Part shown: piece after piece, positions 51,911 through 60,745 of the stretch
Layout of the letters: every line of letters starts with the position of its first letter
How positions within the stretch are numbered: position 1 is the stretch's first letter
DNA from: Mycolicibacterium crocinum
GTDB lineage: Bacteria; Actinomycetota; Actinomycetes; Mycobacteriales; Mycobacteriaceae
Direction of reading: 5' to 3'
NCBI RefSeq assembly: GCF_022370635.2
Contig: NZ_CP092362.2
Coordinates: 5,828,001-5,892,000 of the forward strand
DNA length: 64,000 nt
Position numbers and translations under genes: made by a program
The notes under the pieces: generated by a model
What the model was told of the DNA's origin: nothing
Database searches by the model: none
The model's input: only the letters and a program-made list of their open reading frames with translations

Positions 51911-52849
51911 TCAGCCGAACAGCGGCAGCGCCCGTTTACGGGCCAGTGCGTCCATGCCGACCTGGATGCTGTCCTGAACCTCACGGTACTTCTGCTCGAC
52001 GTAGTCGTCGTCCTCGGCGCGGGACGGGTCGTGGTCGAGCTCCACGGCAGGCATCAACCGGGTCCGGATCTTCGCAGGCAGCGGTAGCTGGGGCAGCGCC
52101 GCCGGCGCGATACCCCACGGCAAGGAGACTGCGAGCGGGAAAACCTTGAGCCGCAACAACTTATCCAGTCGCAGCGTGCGGGACAACTGATCACCTCGGA
52201 TGAGCACCGGCATGGCATCTGCTCCGCCGACCGTCGCGATCGGGACGATCGGCACTCCGGCCTTGATCGCCATCCGCACGAATCCGGTGCGGCCCGCCAG
52301 GTTGGCGACATCGCGCTCACTCCAGGGCCGCAGCGAGTCCACCTCGCCGCCGGGCCAGACCGCCACATCGTGGCCTTCTGCCAGTGCGGTGGCCATCGAG
52401 TCGGGCGCGGCAGGCAGTACCCCCATGGCCCGGAAGTACCGGCCGATCACCGGCATCGCCATCAGCGCATCGTGGGCGGTGCCGTGCAGTGTGCGCTCCT
52501 GGCCGAACCGGCGCCACCATTGCACGCCGACCGTCCACGCATCCCACACGAACGGCGCGCCCGAGTGAATTCCGACGAGCAGTACCGGTGGATCGGGCAG
52601 GTTCTCCCAACCGTCGAACTCCATGCGGAACCAGTGATCGACCAGGAAGTTCCACAGGTACTTCTGGCGTTGCATCGTCGCTTCGTCCTGCCCGCCGAGG
52701 TCCCATTGCCCGGCGCGCTGGTTGAGCCAGCCGCTGACACCGTCCTCGGGGCTGTCGGCTCGCCGCTGCGCCATCTTGCGGCGGGCTTGGTCAGCGTGTC
52801 GTTGTGCTTGCTGACGGACTGCGGCAGGGCGTGGATCGGCGTTGGTCAT
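51911..52849 (-). CDS. Lysophospholipid acyltransferase-family protein
   Basis: 312 residues. Acyltransferase motifs: HSGAPFVWDA in place of the HX4D site, a conserved VAVWPGGEVDSLRPWSERD (like the FPEG/PGG block of plant-type DGAT2 and mycobacterial Rv1920-like proteins), and PIVPIATVGGAD. It probably transfers a fatty acyl group to a lipid acceptor at the membrane face. The start overlaps the stop of the second SMR gene (ATGA), making an unusual exporter-acyltransferase operon. Confidence 0.85.
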   Translation of the reverse strand: MTNADPRPAAVRQQAQRHADQARRKMAQRRADSPEDGVSGWLNQRAGQWDLGGQDEATMQRQKYLWNFLVDHWFRMEFDGWENLPDPPVLLVGIHSGAPFVWDAWTVGVQWWRRFGQERTLHGTAHDALMAMPVIGRYFRAMGVLPAAPDSMATALAEGHDVAVWPGGEVDSLRPWSERDVANLAGRTGFVRMAIKAGVPIVPIATVGGADAMPVLIRGDQLSRTLRLDKLLRLKVFPLAVSLPWGIAPAALPQLPLPAKIRTRLMPAVELDHDPSRAEDDDYVEQKYREVQDSIQVGMDALARKRALPLFG

Positions 52850-53232
52850 GTCGGCCGGGTACCCCGACTGTGGGGGCCGTCACACGCGATCGGAACTGTG
52901 CGATCGCTGGACGCCGTGGGTGGCAGGACCTTGAGTCCGATCACCGCGACGATGATCCCCGCGAGGCACACCACCTTGGCCACCGACACCGACTCTTCAC
53001 CGGTGACGATCGCGTAGCCGACCGTCAACGCGGCTCCCGCACCGGTCCAGACGGCGTACGCGGTACCGATCGCAATCGACTTCGCCGCTCGTGACAGCCC
53101 GAGCATGCTGAGAATCAGCGCGCCCACGAACACAGCGGTGGCCGGGAGGTTGGTGAACTGTTCGGTCTCGCCGAGCGCGGTGGCCCACACCGCTTCGAGC
53201 ACGGCACTGATCATCAGGACGGCCCAGGGCAT
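52846..53232 (-). CDS. SMR-family exporter subunit (Gdx/SugE type)
   Basis: 128 residues from ATG at 53232, four membrane helices plus an unusual hydrophilic 25-residue tail (SDRTVPIACDGPHSRG). SMR motifs: the membrane Glu in SAVLEAVWATALGET, and GTAYAVWTGAGAALTVGYA. The EAVWA and GTAYAVWTG forms are those of the Gdx/SugE branch, which exports guanidinium rather than quaternary ammonium drugs. It starts 2 nt after the other SMR gene, so a heteromeric pair like YkkCD is likely. Confidence 0.88.
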   Translation of the reverse strand: MPWAVLMISAVLEAVWATALGETEQFTNLPATAVFVGALILSMLGLSRAAKSIAIGTAYAVWTGAGAALTVGYAIVTGEESVSVAKVVCLAGIIVAVIGLKVLPPTASSDRTVPIACDGPHSRGTRPT

Positions 53233-53234
53233 GA

Positions 53235-53549
53235 CTAGCTCACCACCTTGAGTCCGACGACCGAGCCGACGAGCACGGCCAGCATCAGCAGACGGCCGGC
53301 GGTCGCGGTCTCCCTGCGGCGGATGATCGCCCACAGCACGGTGAGCGACGCACCGATGCCGACCCACACCGCATACGCCGTCCCGGTCGGCAAGTCGCCC
53401 ATGGCCAGTGCCAAACCCACCAGACTCGCAATGAGCGCGATGACGAAGACGGCGGTCGGCAGCCGGCGGCGCAGGCCGCACGACTCCCCCAGGGCCACCG
53501 CCCAGACAGCTTCGAGAATTCCGGAGAGCACCAGAAGAACCCACGCCAT
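53235..53549 (-). CDS. SMR-family exporter subunit (Gdx/SugE type)
   Basis: 104 residues, four membrane helices. The critical Glu is in SGILEAVWAVALGES, and GTAYAVWVGIGASLTVLWA is the helix-3 signature. It is the partner of the following SMR gene (2-nt gap). The ribosome binding site GAGGAG lies 7 nt before the ATG and partly inside a small hairpin (53555-53570). Export of guanidinium or a similar small cation is expected, from family features only. Confidence 0.88.
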   Translation of the reverse strand: MAWVLLVLSGILEAVWAVALGESCGLRRRLPTAVFVIALIASLVGLALAMGDLPTGTAYAVWVGIGASLTVLWAIIRRRETATAGRLLMLAVLVGSVVGLKVVS

Positions 53550-53554
53550 GACCC

Positions 53555-53570
53555 GACTCCTCTACGAGTC
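53555..53570 (-). promoter_or_regulatory. Hairpin overlapping SMR ribosome binding site
   Basis: GACTC (53555-53559) and GAGTC (53566-53570) form a perfect 5-bp stem with a 6-nt loop, and the AGAGGAG ribosome binding site of the SMR operon lies in the loop and one arm. It may hold back translation. The rest of 53571-53778, between the SMR and phospholipase genes, shows no gene; I looked for a ykkC-type guanidine riboswitch and did not see its conserved blocks. Confidence 0.3.
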
Positions 53571-53778
53571 AGTCTTGTCCTGGCGGGTACTGCTCCCTCG
53601 TCCGCCAACACCCGAAATCGGGGTCGCAGCAGCCAGTTTAGCCGAACCGTCTTCCCCGTGGGCGGTGCTGCGTCGAGGGAGACGAACCTCACCAGCGGGT
53701 CCACGAATGTAGGGGAAAATGGTTTTGGGCGCGCGCCCGTCCTGAACTACCCGCGCATCCCAGGACAGGAGAACGGCC

Positions 53779-55308
53779 GTGAGCACCGACGAATCAGCAG
53801 GTGAGCGCTCGCTGCTGGTGCCGGGAGACACGTGCTGGCGATCGGCTCAGGCCGATCGCTTCGCCGCGATCATCGATGGCGCCGACTACCTTCGGCACCT
53901 GAAAGCTGCCCTGTTGGGCGCACGTCATCGAATCGTCATCGTCGGATGGGACTTGGATTACCGAACCGCCTTCGAGCGCGGTGAGAAGACACTGGAAGGC
54001 CCCAACCATCTGGGCCCGTTCCTACACTGGCTGCTGCACCGGCAGCGCACGCTGCGGGTGTATCTGTTGAAGTCCAATCTTCGGCTACTGCCGGCGTTCG
54101 ACGGATTCTGGTTCGGCGTCACGCCAGTGAGCGTGCTCAACCAATTCACCTCGGCACGTTTGCATTTCGCGGTCGACGGTGCACACCCCACCGGTGCGGT
54201 GCACCACCAGAAAATTGTCGTCATCGATGACGTCATGGCTTTCTGCGGTGGCATGGACCTGACGCTCGGACGGTGGGATACCTCCGAGCATCTTCCCGCC
54301 GATCGCCGCCGGACCGGACTGGGCGGCGCTTATGGGCCCCGCCACGAGGTCGTCGCCGCGGTGGACGGCGCCGCAGCGGCGGTGCTCGGTGAGCAAGCGC
54401 GCGACCGATGGGAGGCGGCGACCGGGCAGGCGTTGCCACCGCTGCGTCCGTCGGCACCGGCGTGGCCCGATGGCCTCACCCCCGGGCTGCGCAACGTCGA
54501 CGTCGCGGTCGCGCGCACCCTTCCCACTCTGTTGGACCGCAGCGAAGTCCGCGAAGTCGAGGCGCTGGACCTTGCCGCCATCGCCGCCGCGCGGGATGTC
54601 ATCTACCTCGAGAATCAGTACTTCGCGGCGCGCGGTATTGCCGAAGCGATCGCCGCGCGGCTGAGTGAGCCGGACGGTCCCGAGGTGGTGATGATTCTCC
54701 CGCGGAGTTCGGAAAGCCGGCTGGAACAGCGATCGATGGACAGCGCCCGCGAACTGTTGTTCCGAATGCTGAAAGAGGCGGACACCCACGGCCGGCTGGG
54801 CGTCTACTGGCCCGTGGCAGGCCGCGGGGTGTCGGTGTACGTGCACTCGAAGATCCTGGCGATCGACGACCGGCTGCTTCGGATCGGCTCGTCTAATTTC
54901 AACAACAGGTCCCTGGGCTTCGACAGCGAATGCGATATTGCGATCGAAGCCCTGTCCAACCGGCCGGACTGCTCTCCCGTCCGGGATCAAATCCTCTGTC
55001 TGCGAGACACTCTCGTGGCTGAACACCTTGGCGTCACGGTGGATACGTTCCGCGACGAGATGCACCGCACCGGATCATTCTTGGCCACAGTCGAAGTGCT
55101 GCGCAGCACCGGGCGGTCGCTGCGCGCGCTGACCGACACGATGGTGGCCGCAGATGCGAGCCCCCTTGCGGAGAACGACCTCATGGATCCTGACCATGTG
55201 CCGCAATCGATCCCGGAAAGCGCAGTCCAGCTCCTCGAATCGGTAATCACCTGGCCGCTGCGGCACTCGGTCCTTGGTACGTGGCTGAAGAAGCTTCGCG
55301 GGATGTAA
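53779..55308 (+). CDS. Phospholipase D-family protein
   Basis: 509 residues from GTG at 53779. Two HKD motifs are intact: VHHQKIVVIDD (about 140-150) and VHSKILAIDDRLLRIGSSNF (about 357-376). The first half also has RIVIVGWDLDYR. The protein has no clear signal peptide or membrane helix, so it is a cytosolic or peripheral phosphatidyltransferase/phosphodiesterase. Cardiolipin-synthase-like activity is a possible alternative. Its last 62 nt overlap the convergent TIGR03086-type gene. Confidence 0.9.
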   Translation: MSTDESAGERSLLVPGDTCWRSAQADRFAAIIDGADYLRHLKAALLGARHRIVIVGWDLDYRTAFERGEKTLEGPNHLGPFLHWLLHRQRTLRVYLLKSNLRLLPAFDGFWFGVTPVSVLNQFTSARLHFAVDGAHPTGAVHHQKIVVIDDVMAFCGGMDLTLGRWDTSEHLPADRRRTGLGGAYGPRHEVVAAVDGAAAAVLGEQARDRWEAATGQALPPLRPSAPAWPDGLTPGLRNVDVAVARTLPTLLDRSEVREVEALDLAAIAAARDVIYLENQYFAARGIAEAIAARLSEPDGPEVVMILPRSSESRLEQRSMDSARELLFRMLKEADTHGRLGVYWPVAGRGVSVYVHSKILAIDDRLLRIGSSNFNNRSLGFDSECDIAIEALSNRPDCSPVRDQILCLRDTLVAEHLGVTVDTFRDEMHRTGSFLATVEVLRSTGRSLRALTDTMVAADASPLAENDLMDPDHVPQSIPESAVQLLESVITWPLRHSVLGTWLKKLRGM

Positions 55309-55897
55309 AGTCCGGGCTGCGGCCCAGGTGTCGGAGGATCCGATCCAGCTCACCTGCGCCGTCGACTGGCTCGATCGCAGAAGCGAACGGCACGGCGTCA
55401 AGCAGGCGAACGTCGCCGTCGGGAATCGCCAGCACCAATGGCATTGCCGCACTGAGGACGTCGGTCGGCAACTCGTAGTCTGAGCCAAGTGATGCGGCGA
55501 CGTCCCAGCCGTGGACGACGTAGTCCACGAAGTGAAAGCCCATGGCGATGGCGCCCGGAAACACCGCGTTCTCGCCGAATTCGGGCAGGGCGAACGTAGC
55601 ATCGTCAATCCCCTCCGCCGAGAACGCGTCGAGGACGTCGTGGGCGGCGTCGGCATACGCACTCCCGGGGTCCCGCCGGACGTCGTCGATGACCGATTGG
55701 GCCCGCCAGGTGTCCCGGTCGGCACCGTGGCCGCGCGCGGCCGCGGCGAACCCGCGGTGCTGGACGGTCATATGCGCCAGCAGATCGGCGAGGTCCCATC
55801 CGGCGCAGGGGGTGGGACGGCGGAGGTCGGTGGGTCGGACGGTGGTCACGACGTCGATCGACTGGAGTACAGCGACGCGGTGTTCATTAGTAAGCAT
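55247..55897 (-). CDS. TIGR03086-type DinB/MDMPI-like metal-binding protein
   Basis: 216 residues from ATG at 55897; the frame extends upstream through the MarR gene and that part is rejected. The DinB-like four-helix bundle has TPCAGWDLADLLAHMTVQHR near 32-51 (metal His) and FHFVDYVVHGWDVAASLG near 122-139. This is the mycothiol-dependent maleylpyruvate isomerase-like N-terminal domain, common in actinobacteria, of unclear individual function. It is divergent from the MarR gene with 51 nt between. Confidence 0.85.
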   Translation of the reverse strand: MLTNEHRVAVLQSIDVVTTVRPTDLRRPTPCAGWDLADLLAHMTVQHRGFAAAARGHGADRDTWRAQSVIDDVRRDPGSAYADAAHDVLDAFSAEGIDDATFALPEFGENAVFPGAIAMGFHFVDYVVHGWDVAASLGSDYELPTDVLSAAMPLVLAIPDGDVRLLDAVPFASAIEPVDGAGELDRILRHLGRSPDFTSREASSATYQGPSAAAAR

Positions 55898-55902
55898 TCG
55901 CC

Positions 55903-55926
55903 TACGATATGTGTCCGCATACGATA
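55903..55926. promoter_or_regulatory. TACGATA direct repeats in MarR promoter
   Basis: TACGATA occurs at 55903-55909 and again at 55920-55926, and TATG...CATA (55908-55921) makes a loose palindrome across the gap. It lies in the 51-nt divergent region between the DinB-like and MarR genes, where MarR autoregulation would act. Confidence 0.35.
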
Positions 55927-55948
55927 ATGCAATGCCTATGATGGCGCG

Positions 55949-56377
55949 GTGGCGGACAAACCTCGGCGCCCCGACCTCGCGGCGATGCTGGCTCCGTTGC
56001 TTCGCGAGTTGATCGCGGCCGAGGAGCCTGTTCTCGCCGCGCACAACCTGTCCATGTGGGGATATGTGGTGCTGGTCGCACTCGACGGTTCCTCGGTCCG
56101 CACTCAGGCGGCGCTGGCCGCGGCGATCGGCGCCGACAAGACGCGCATCATCCGCGATCTCGACCAACTGCAGCAACGGGGGCTGATCGAGCGCACCCCG
56201 GATCCCGACGACCGCCGGGTGCGACTGCTTGCGATCACCGACGCCGGCCGGGCGCTGAAGAACGCCGTCCAAGCGGAGATCCAGCGCGGCGAGGAGCGCT
56301 GGCTGGGTGAACTCAGTGCCGACGAGCGGCGTACGTTTCTCAGTGTGTTGGGGAGGTTAGGACGGAGACACGTATGA
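55949..56377 (+). CDS. MarR-family transcriptional regulator
   Basis: 142 residues from GTG at 55949. The winged helix-turn-helix (TQAALAAAIGADKTRIIRDL, then LIERTPDPDDRRVRLLAITD) is textbook MarR. It overlaps the thioesterase gene by 4 nt (ATGA). The small ligand domain and the location suggest repression of its own operon until a fatty-acid-like or aromatic ligand binds. Confidence 0.92.
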   Translation: MADKPRRPDLAAMLAPLLRELIAAEEPVLAAHNLSMWGYVVLVALDGSSVRTQAALAAAIGADKTRIIRDLDQLQQRGLIERTPDPDDRRVRLLAITDAGRALKNAVQAEIQRGEERWLGELSADERRTFLSVLGRLGRRHV

Positions 56378-57144
56378 AGTCCACCGCTTCCGTGGACGTG
56401 ACGGCACCACTTCGCGAACTCCCCGAGGACGGGTACGTCTACTCCACGGCGTGGAAGATGCTGACGAGCGACATCGACCGTCAGCAACAGTTGCGGCTGG
56501 ACGCGGTCGCGCGCTACATCCAGGAGGTCGGCGCCGAGCAGTTGATCGATGCCGGATTCGAACACGTGCATCCGCACTGGATCGTGCAGCGCACCGTCAT
56601 CGACGTCCTGACGCCGATGACATGGCCTTCTGCGATCACCTTTCGACGATGGTGTTCGGCGATCTCACTGCGCTGGTGCACGATGCGCGTCCGCTTGGAC
56701 AGCCCGGACGGCGGCCGCATCGAGACAGAGGGCTTCTGGATCAACATGAACAAGGAGACTCTGACCCCGTCGCTGATGGACGAGGGCTTCTTCAACAAGC
56801 TCGCCACCACCACCGACGAGCATCGCCTCAAGTGGCGCGCCTGGTTACCCGGCCCGGTTCCGCCGGATGCCGAAGCGCTGCCTTTCGCCTTGCGCGACAC
56901 CGATATTGACATCTTCGACCATGTGACCAACACGGCGTATTGGCACGGCATCCACGAGGTCACCGCGCGCCACCCACACGTCGCCTCCGCACCGTACCGG
57001 GCGATGGTGGAGTATCGGCGTCCTATTGCACTGCGCGACGAGGTCACGATCCGTCACCGCGCCGACGGCGACCTCGTCCGTTGCTGGTTCTGTGTGGGTG
57101 ACGAGGTCCATGCGGCGGGATTGGTGACCCGACTTGAGCGCTGA
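56374..57144 (+). CDS. Acyl-ACP/acyl-CoA thioesterase-like double hot-dog protein
   Basis: 256 residues with two hot-dog halves, as in FatA/BaiN-type acyl-ACP thioesterases. Landmarks: LTSDIDRQQQLRLDAVARYI in the first half, RTVIDVLTPMTWPSAITFRR, and in the second half DTDIDIFDHVTNTAYWHGI, where Asp/Asn/His-type residues sit in the active site. It probably releases a fatty or polyketide chain. It overlaps the flavoprotein gene by 11 nt and follows MarR, so all three are one operon. Confidence 0.82.
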   Translation: MKSTASVDVTAPLRELPEDGYVYSTAWKMLTSDIDRQQQLRLDAVARYIQEVGAEQLIDAGFEHVHPHWIVQRTVIDVLTPMTWPSAITFRRWCSAISLRWCTMRVRLDSPDGGRIETEGFWINMNKETLTPSLMDEGFFNKLATTTDEHRLKWRAWLPGPVPPDAEALPFALRDTDIDIFDHVTNTAYWHGIHEVTARHPHVASAPYRAMVEYRRPIALRDEVTIRHRADGDLVRCWFCVGDEVHAAGLVTRLER

Positions 57145-58561
57145 GCGGACGGTGCACGCGGACTACCTCGTCGTGGGTGCCGGCGCAGTCGGGCTGGCCT
57201 TCGCCGACACGATCGCCACCGAGAGCGACGCCACCGTCGTCATCGTCGACCGCGCCGAAGCCCCTGGCGGACACTGGACAACCGCCTACCCCTTCGTGCG
57301 GTTGCACCAGCCGGCCGCCTACTACGGGGTGAACTCGCGCGGTCTCGGCACGGGCGTCATCGAGGACAGCGGCGACAACGCCGGGCTGTACGAGCTCGCC
57401 GGCCTCGACGAAATCCGTTCGTACTACGACACTGTGATGCTGGACCTGACGGCCAGCCGGCGGGTTCGGCACTTCCCGTCGAGCGAATACCACGGGGACC
57501 GGACGTTCACCACCGCCGCCGGCGAATGCATCACCGTCGACGTCGGCCGTCGTGTCGTCGACACCACCCATTCCAACGTCATCGTGCCATCCATGCGGCC
57601 TCCGAACTTCGTCATCGAGCCGGGAGTGGACTGCGTACCGCCGAATGCGCTGCCGCAGAGTGCTCCCGGCCATGACCGTTTCGTGGTGATCGGCGGCGGC
57701 AAGACCGGAATGGACAGCTGTCTGTGGCTGCTGCGCAACGGGATTGACCCCGAGCGGATCTCCTGGATCGTTCCCCGCGAATCCTGGTTGCTCGATCGCG
57801 CGGATGTCCAGCCCGGGCCGGAATTCGCCGACCGGGTCAAGGTGGCCTTCGGTGCCCGCCTGGATGCCATCGCCGCAGCCGATTCGATCGGCGATTTGTT
57901 CGCACGCCTCGAGGAGGCCGGATCGCTGTTGCGGCTGCATCCCGATGTCGAGCCGACGATGTACCGGTGTGCGACCGTCACGCAGGCGGAGGCCGCCGCG
58001 CTTCGCCGCATCACCGATGTCGTGCGGATGGGCCACGTGCGCGAGATCAGCGCCTCGGGTGCATCCCTGGCTCATGGTGAGCTCGCCGCTGCGCCGTCTA
58101 CGCTCTGGATCGACTGCGCCGCGGAAGGTTTGGGACTTGGGCCGACTCGTACGATCTTCTCCGGTTCGACCTTGACTCCGCAGTGCGTGCGGGCCTGCCA
58201 GCAGGTCTTCAGTGCCGCTTTCATTGCCCACGTGGAGCTCAGCTACGACGATGACGCCACGAAGAACGCCTTGTGTGAACCGATCCACCTGCCCGGCACG
58301 CCGATCGATTGGCTGACCATGAGCGTGATCGAGTACCGCAACCAGATCACCTGGTTCGCCGACCCGGACCTCATGGAGTGGCTGCACACCTCACGGCTCA
58401 ACGCTATCCGCGCCATGATGGCGCCGGTGATGGAACGCCCGCGCGTGCGGCAGCGTGTCTTCGATGCGATCGCCGGTCAACTGCGAGCGGCCAACGACAA
58501 GCTGGCGGATCTGCTCGCTTCCGACGGTCAGGCTCAGGCGGCCGCGGGCGCCTCGCCGTAG
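57134..58561 (+). CDS. FAD/NAD(P)-binding flavoprotein (monooxygenase-like)
   Basis: 475 residues from TTG at 57134; GTG at 57152 is an alternative. Two nucleotide folds: VVGAGAVGLAFADTIA (FAD, about residues 13-28) with VIVDRAEAPGGHWT, and VVIGGGKTGMDSCLWLL (NAD(P), about 191-207). It belongs to the NAD(P)/FAD oxidoreductase group, near Baeyer-Villiger or flavin monooxygenases, but I did not see their fingerprint, so the reaction is not fixed. The end overlaps the convergent antiporter gene by 28 nt. Confidence 0.85.
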   Translation: MSAERTVHADYLVVGAGAVGLAFADTIATESDATVVIVDRAEAPGGHWTTAYPFVRLHQPAAYYGVNSRGLGTGVIEDSGDNAGLYELAGLDEIRSYYDTVMLDLTASRRVRHFPSSEYHGDRTFTTAAGECITVDVGRRVVDTTHSNVIVPSMRPPNFVIEPGVDCVPPNALPQSAPGHDRFVVIGGGKTGMDSCLWLLRNGIDPERISWIVPRESWLLDRADVQPGPEFADRVKVAFGARLDAIAAADSIGDLFARLEEAGSLLRLHPDVEPTMYRCATVTQAEAAALRRITDVVRMGHVREISASGASLAHGELAAAPSTLWIDCAAEGLGLGPTRTIFSGSTLTPQCVRACQQVFSAAFIAHVELSYDDDATKNALCEPIHLPGTPIDWLTMSVIEYRNQITWFADPDLMEWLHTSRLNAIRAMMAPVMERPRVRQRVFDAIAGQLRAANDKLADLLASDGQAQAAAGASP

Positions 58562-59880
58562 GGTTCCTCCCCCGTCGGCCCGAATTTCGATCCCGTCCTT
58601 GCCAATCGGCGTTCGAACGCTCGCTGCATCGGTGTGGCGACGAACGTGGTGATGATCGTCATCACCGCCAGGATGGTATAGAGCTTGCCGGAGATGAGCC
58701 CCGCTTCCAAGCCGATGTTCAGCAGGATGAGTTCCATCAGGCCGCGGGCATTGGCGAGCGCCCCCATCGAGCCTGCCTCGTACCAGCTCATGCCCTGCCA
58801 TCGCGCGGCCAATCCGACCGCAGCGAACTTCGCGGCGAACGAGACGACGAGAACGATTCCGGCCATGAGCAGAGTCGACCGATCGAAGATCAACGTCAGC
58901 TGGGTGTTGAGGCCGGAGTAGATGAAGAACGCCGGTAGCAGCAGGTAGGCCACCAGCGGTTCGAACCGCTCGCGAATCGCGTCGAGTAATGCACCGCGGG
59001 GCATGACCGCACCGGCGACGAATGCGCCGAAAACGGAGTAGATTCCGACCAGATCGGTGAACCAGCTCGCCGTGAGGATGACGAGCAGGACGATGCTCGT
59101 GTGGGCAATGGGCAGGCCGCCGGTCCGCTCGGTGTCCGCGCGCGCTGGGGTCCACGTCTCCAAGCGGCGCAGCAGTGGCCGGCCGACATAGATCATGAAC
59201 ACCAGGTAGGCCACGCCGCCGCCGATAGCCAGAACCGCCCCGGACACCTGCCCCTTCGCCGTCGCGACCACCGTCGCCAGAAGTATCCACGAGCACGCGT
59301 CGTCAATGGCGGCGCAGGACAGAGCCATTGTGCCCAGGCGGGTTTTGAGCAGTCCCGAGTCGTACACGATCCACGCCAGCATCGGAAAGGCGGTGATCGC
59401 CACCGCGGCCGCCACGAAGAGGCCCCCCTGCCAATGCACGACCTTGTCGGTGAAGTAGCCGCCGAGGCTCACCATCGACCAGCCGAGGACACCACCGAGG
59501 GCCAGCGGTACACCGATACCGGTAGCCGCAGTGGCGCCGGCTTGCCGGAGGTGGGCACCCAAGATGTTCAATTGGAAGGACGACCCCACCAGGAACATGT
59601 AGAGCACCAGACCGAGTTGGCCGACGACATAGATGACCGTGAGGTTGGGGTGCACGATCGTCGTCGTGCCGATGGCCAGCTTGGAGGGGAAGAGCCACTG
59701 CTGGGCGGCCGGCCAGATCCAGCCCAAAACCGAAGGGCCGAGCAGGAACCCAGCCACCATGATCGCGACAACCTGTACCTGGGCGAGCCTGCGGAACAAC
59801 GGCCACAGCAGGCGATACGTCAGCAGGATGACCGCGATCTGCAGGAAGAAGTGGTACGCGATCGACAACAGCGACGGCAC
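58534..59880 (-). CDS. Cation:proton antiporter (Kef/CPA2-like)
   Basis: 448 residues with about 12-13 membrane helices, from GTG at 59880. CPA2 features are present: AIMVAGFLLGPSVLG near 38, the conserved acidic helix in LSCAAIDDACSWILLA (the Asp pair typical of antiporters), and GAVMPRGALLDAI. No TrkA-N or other cytosolic domain follows. It starts 4 nt after the ABC permease gene; the last gene of the polyketide-transporter operon. It may energise or balance export, or be a hitchhiking gene. Confidence 0.88.
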   Translation of the reverse strand: MPSLLSIAYHFFLQIAVILLTYRLLWPLFRRLAQVQVVAIMVAGFLLGPSVLGWIWPAAQQWLFPSKLAIGTTTIVHPNLTVIYVVGQLGLVLYMFLVGSSFQLNILGAHLRQAGATAATGIGVPLALGGVLGWSMVSLGGYFTDKVVHWQGGLFVAAAVAITAFPMLAWIVYDSGLLKTRLGTMALSCAAIDDACSWILLATVVATAKGQVSGAVLAIGGGVAYLVFMIYVGRPLLRRLETWTPARADTERTGGLPIAHTSIVLLVILTASWFTDLVGIYSVFGAFVAGAVMPRGALLDAIRERFEPLVAYLLLPAFFIYSGLNTQLTLIFDRSTLLMAGIVLVVSFAAKFAAVGLAARWQGMSWYEAGSMGALANARGLMELILLNIGLEAGLISGKLYTILAVMTIITTFVATPMQRAFERRLARTGSKFGPTGEEPYGEAPAAA

Positions 59881-59884
59881 GGCG

Positions 59885-60745
59885 TCAGCCCCTGTCCGAC
59901 CAGCGGAACACGTACAGGCAGGCCATCAGACCGCCGATGCTCCAGGCGGCCAGCACCAGGAAGATGCGCCCGTGCTCCCAGCTGCCTGCCGGTTCGAAGA
60001 CCACCATCTGCGCGGGCAACAGCACCGAGCGAAACCCCTGCGCCATCCATTTGACCGGGAAGATCGAGCCGACGATCAACATCCACGTCGGAAGCGCCAT
60101 GAGCGGCACGTACGTGCCCGACACAAACTGCAGCCCGACGGCCGGGCCATTGGTCATGACCGCGGCGGAGACGGCATTGCTGGCGAAGTTGCTCACGAAG
60201 ATACCCAGCAGCGAACAGCTGACGATCCCCAGGACGAACACCCAGACCAGGGTGAACCAGGCGTACGGGTCAGTCGGTAACCGCAGCTGAAAAGCCAGCA
60301 CCCCCAACACCAAGAGCACAACCGCCTCGGCGACGCTGGCGATGGCGACCAACATGATCTTGCCGATGAAGTACGACGATGCGGTTGCCGGGGTACCGCG
60401 CAAGCGCCGCAGCGCACCGGTTTCCCGGTCGGCTGCGATACCGATACCGAGATTGATGAAGGACGTGGATAGGATCCCGTAGGCCAGCATGCTGGCCGCG
60501 ATCACCGCACCCGTACTGGTCTGCGTGCCAGGCAGTTTCGCGGAGAAGATCGATCCCAGCAGCAGACAGATGATCGCGGGCATCGAGAAGGTGAGCACGA
60601 CCTGCTCGGGCCGCCGGTAGAACATCTTCAGCTCGGGAACGACTCTCGACAGACCGATGCGCACGGCGGACGGAAGTTCGTCCTGTCTGCGGCCGGCGCG
60701 ACGTGCCGGCCGGGCAGTGTTGTGGGCGGTCGACTCGATCGCCAT
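59885..60745 (-). CDS. ABC-2-type permease
   Basis: 286 residues with about six membrane helices. It has the ABC-2 permease pattern: FLVLAAWSIGGLMACLYVFR at the end, and RETGALRRLRGTPATASSYF before helix 3. It resembles DrrB-type exporters of polyketide lipids or drugs. The start overlaps the ATPase stop by 1 nt (TGATG). It is probably the membrane part of an exporter for the product of the linked polyketide synthase. Confidence 0.9.
   Translation of the reverse strand: MAIESTAHNTARPARRAGRRQDELPSAVRIGLSRVVPELKMFYRRPEQVVLTFSMPAIICLLLGSIFSAKLPGTQTSTGAVIAASMLAYGILSTSFINLGIGIAADRETGALRRLRGTPATASSYFIGKIMLVAIASVAEAVVLLVLGVLAFQLRLPTDPYAWFTLVWVFVLGIVSCSLLGIFVSNFASNAVSAAVMTNGPAVGLQFVSGTYVPLMALPTWMLIVGSIFPVKWMAQGFRSVLLPAQMVVFEPAGSWEHGRIFLVLAAWSIGGLMACLYVFRWSDRG

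Noticed and set aside
52859..52905. Third copy of the 62-nt palindromic element (CCGACTGTGG...)
   Set aside because: Only the first dozen bases agree; the rest differs, and it lies mainly in the end of the SMR gene.
53571..53778. Guanidine (ykkC-type) riboswitch before the SMR pair
   Set aside because: The conserved blocks of ykkC classes were not found by eye; only a small hairpin at the ribosome binding site.
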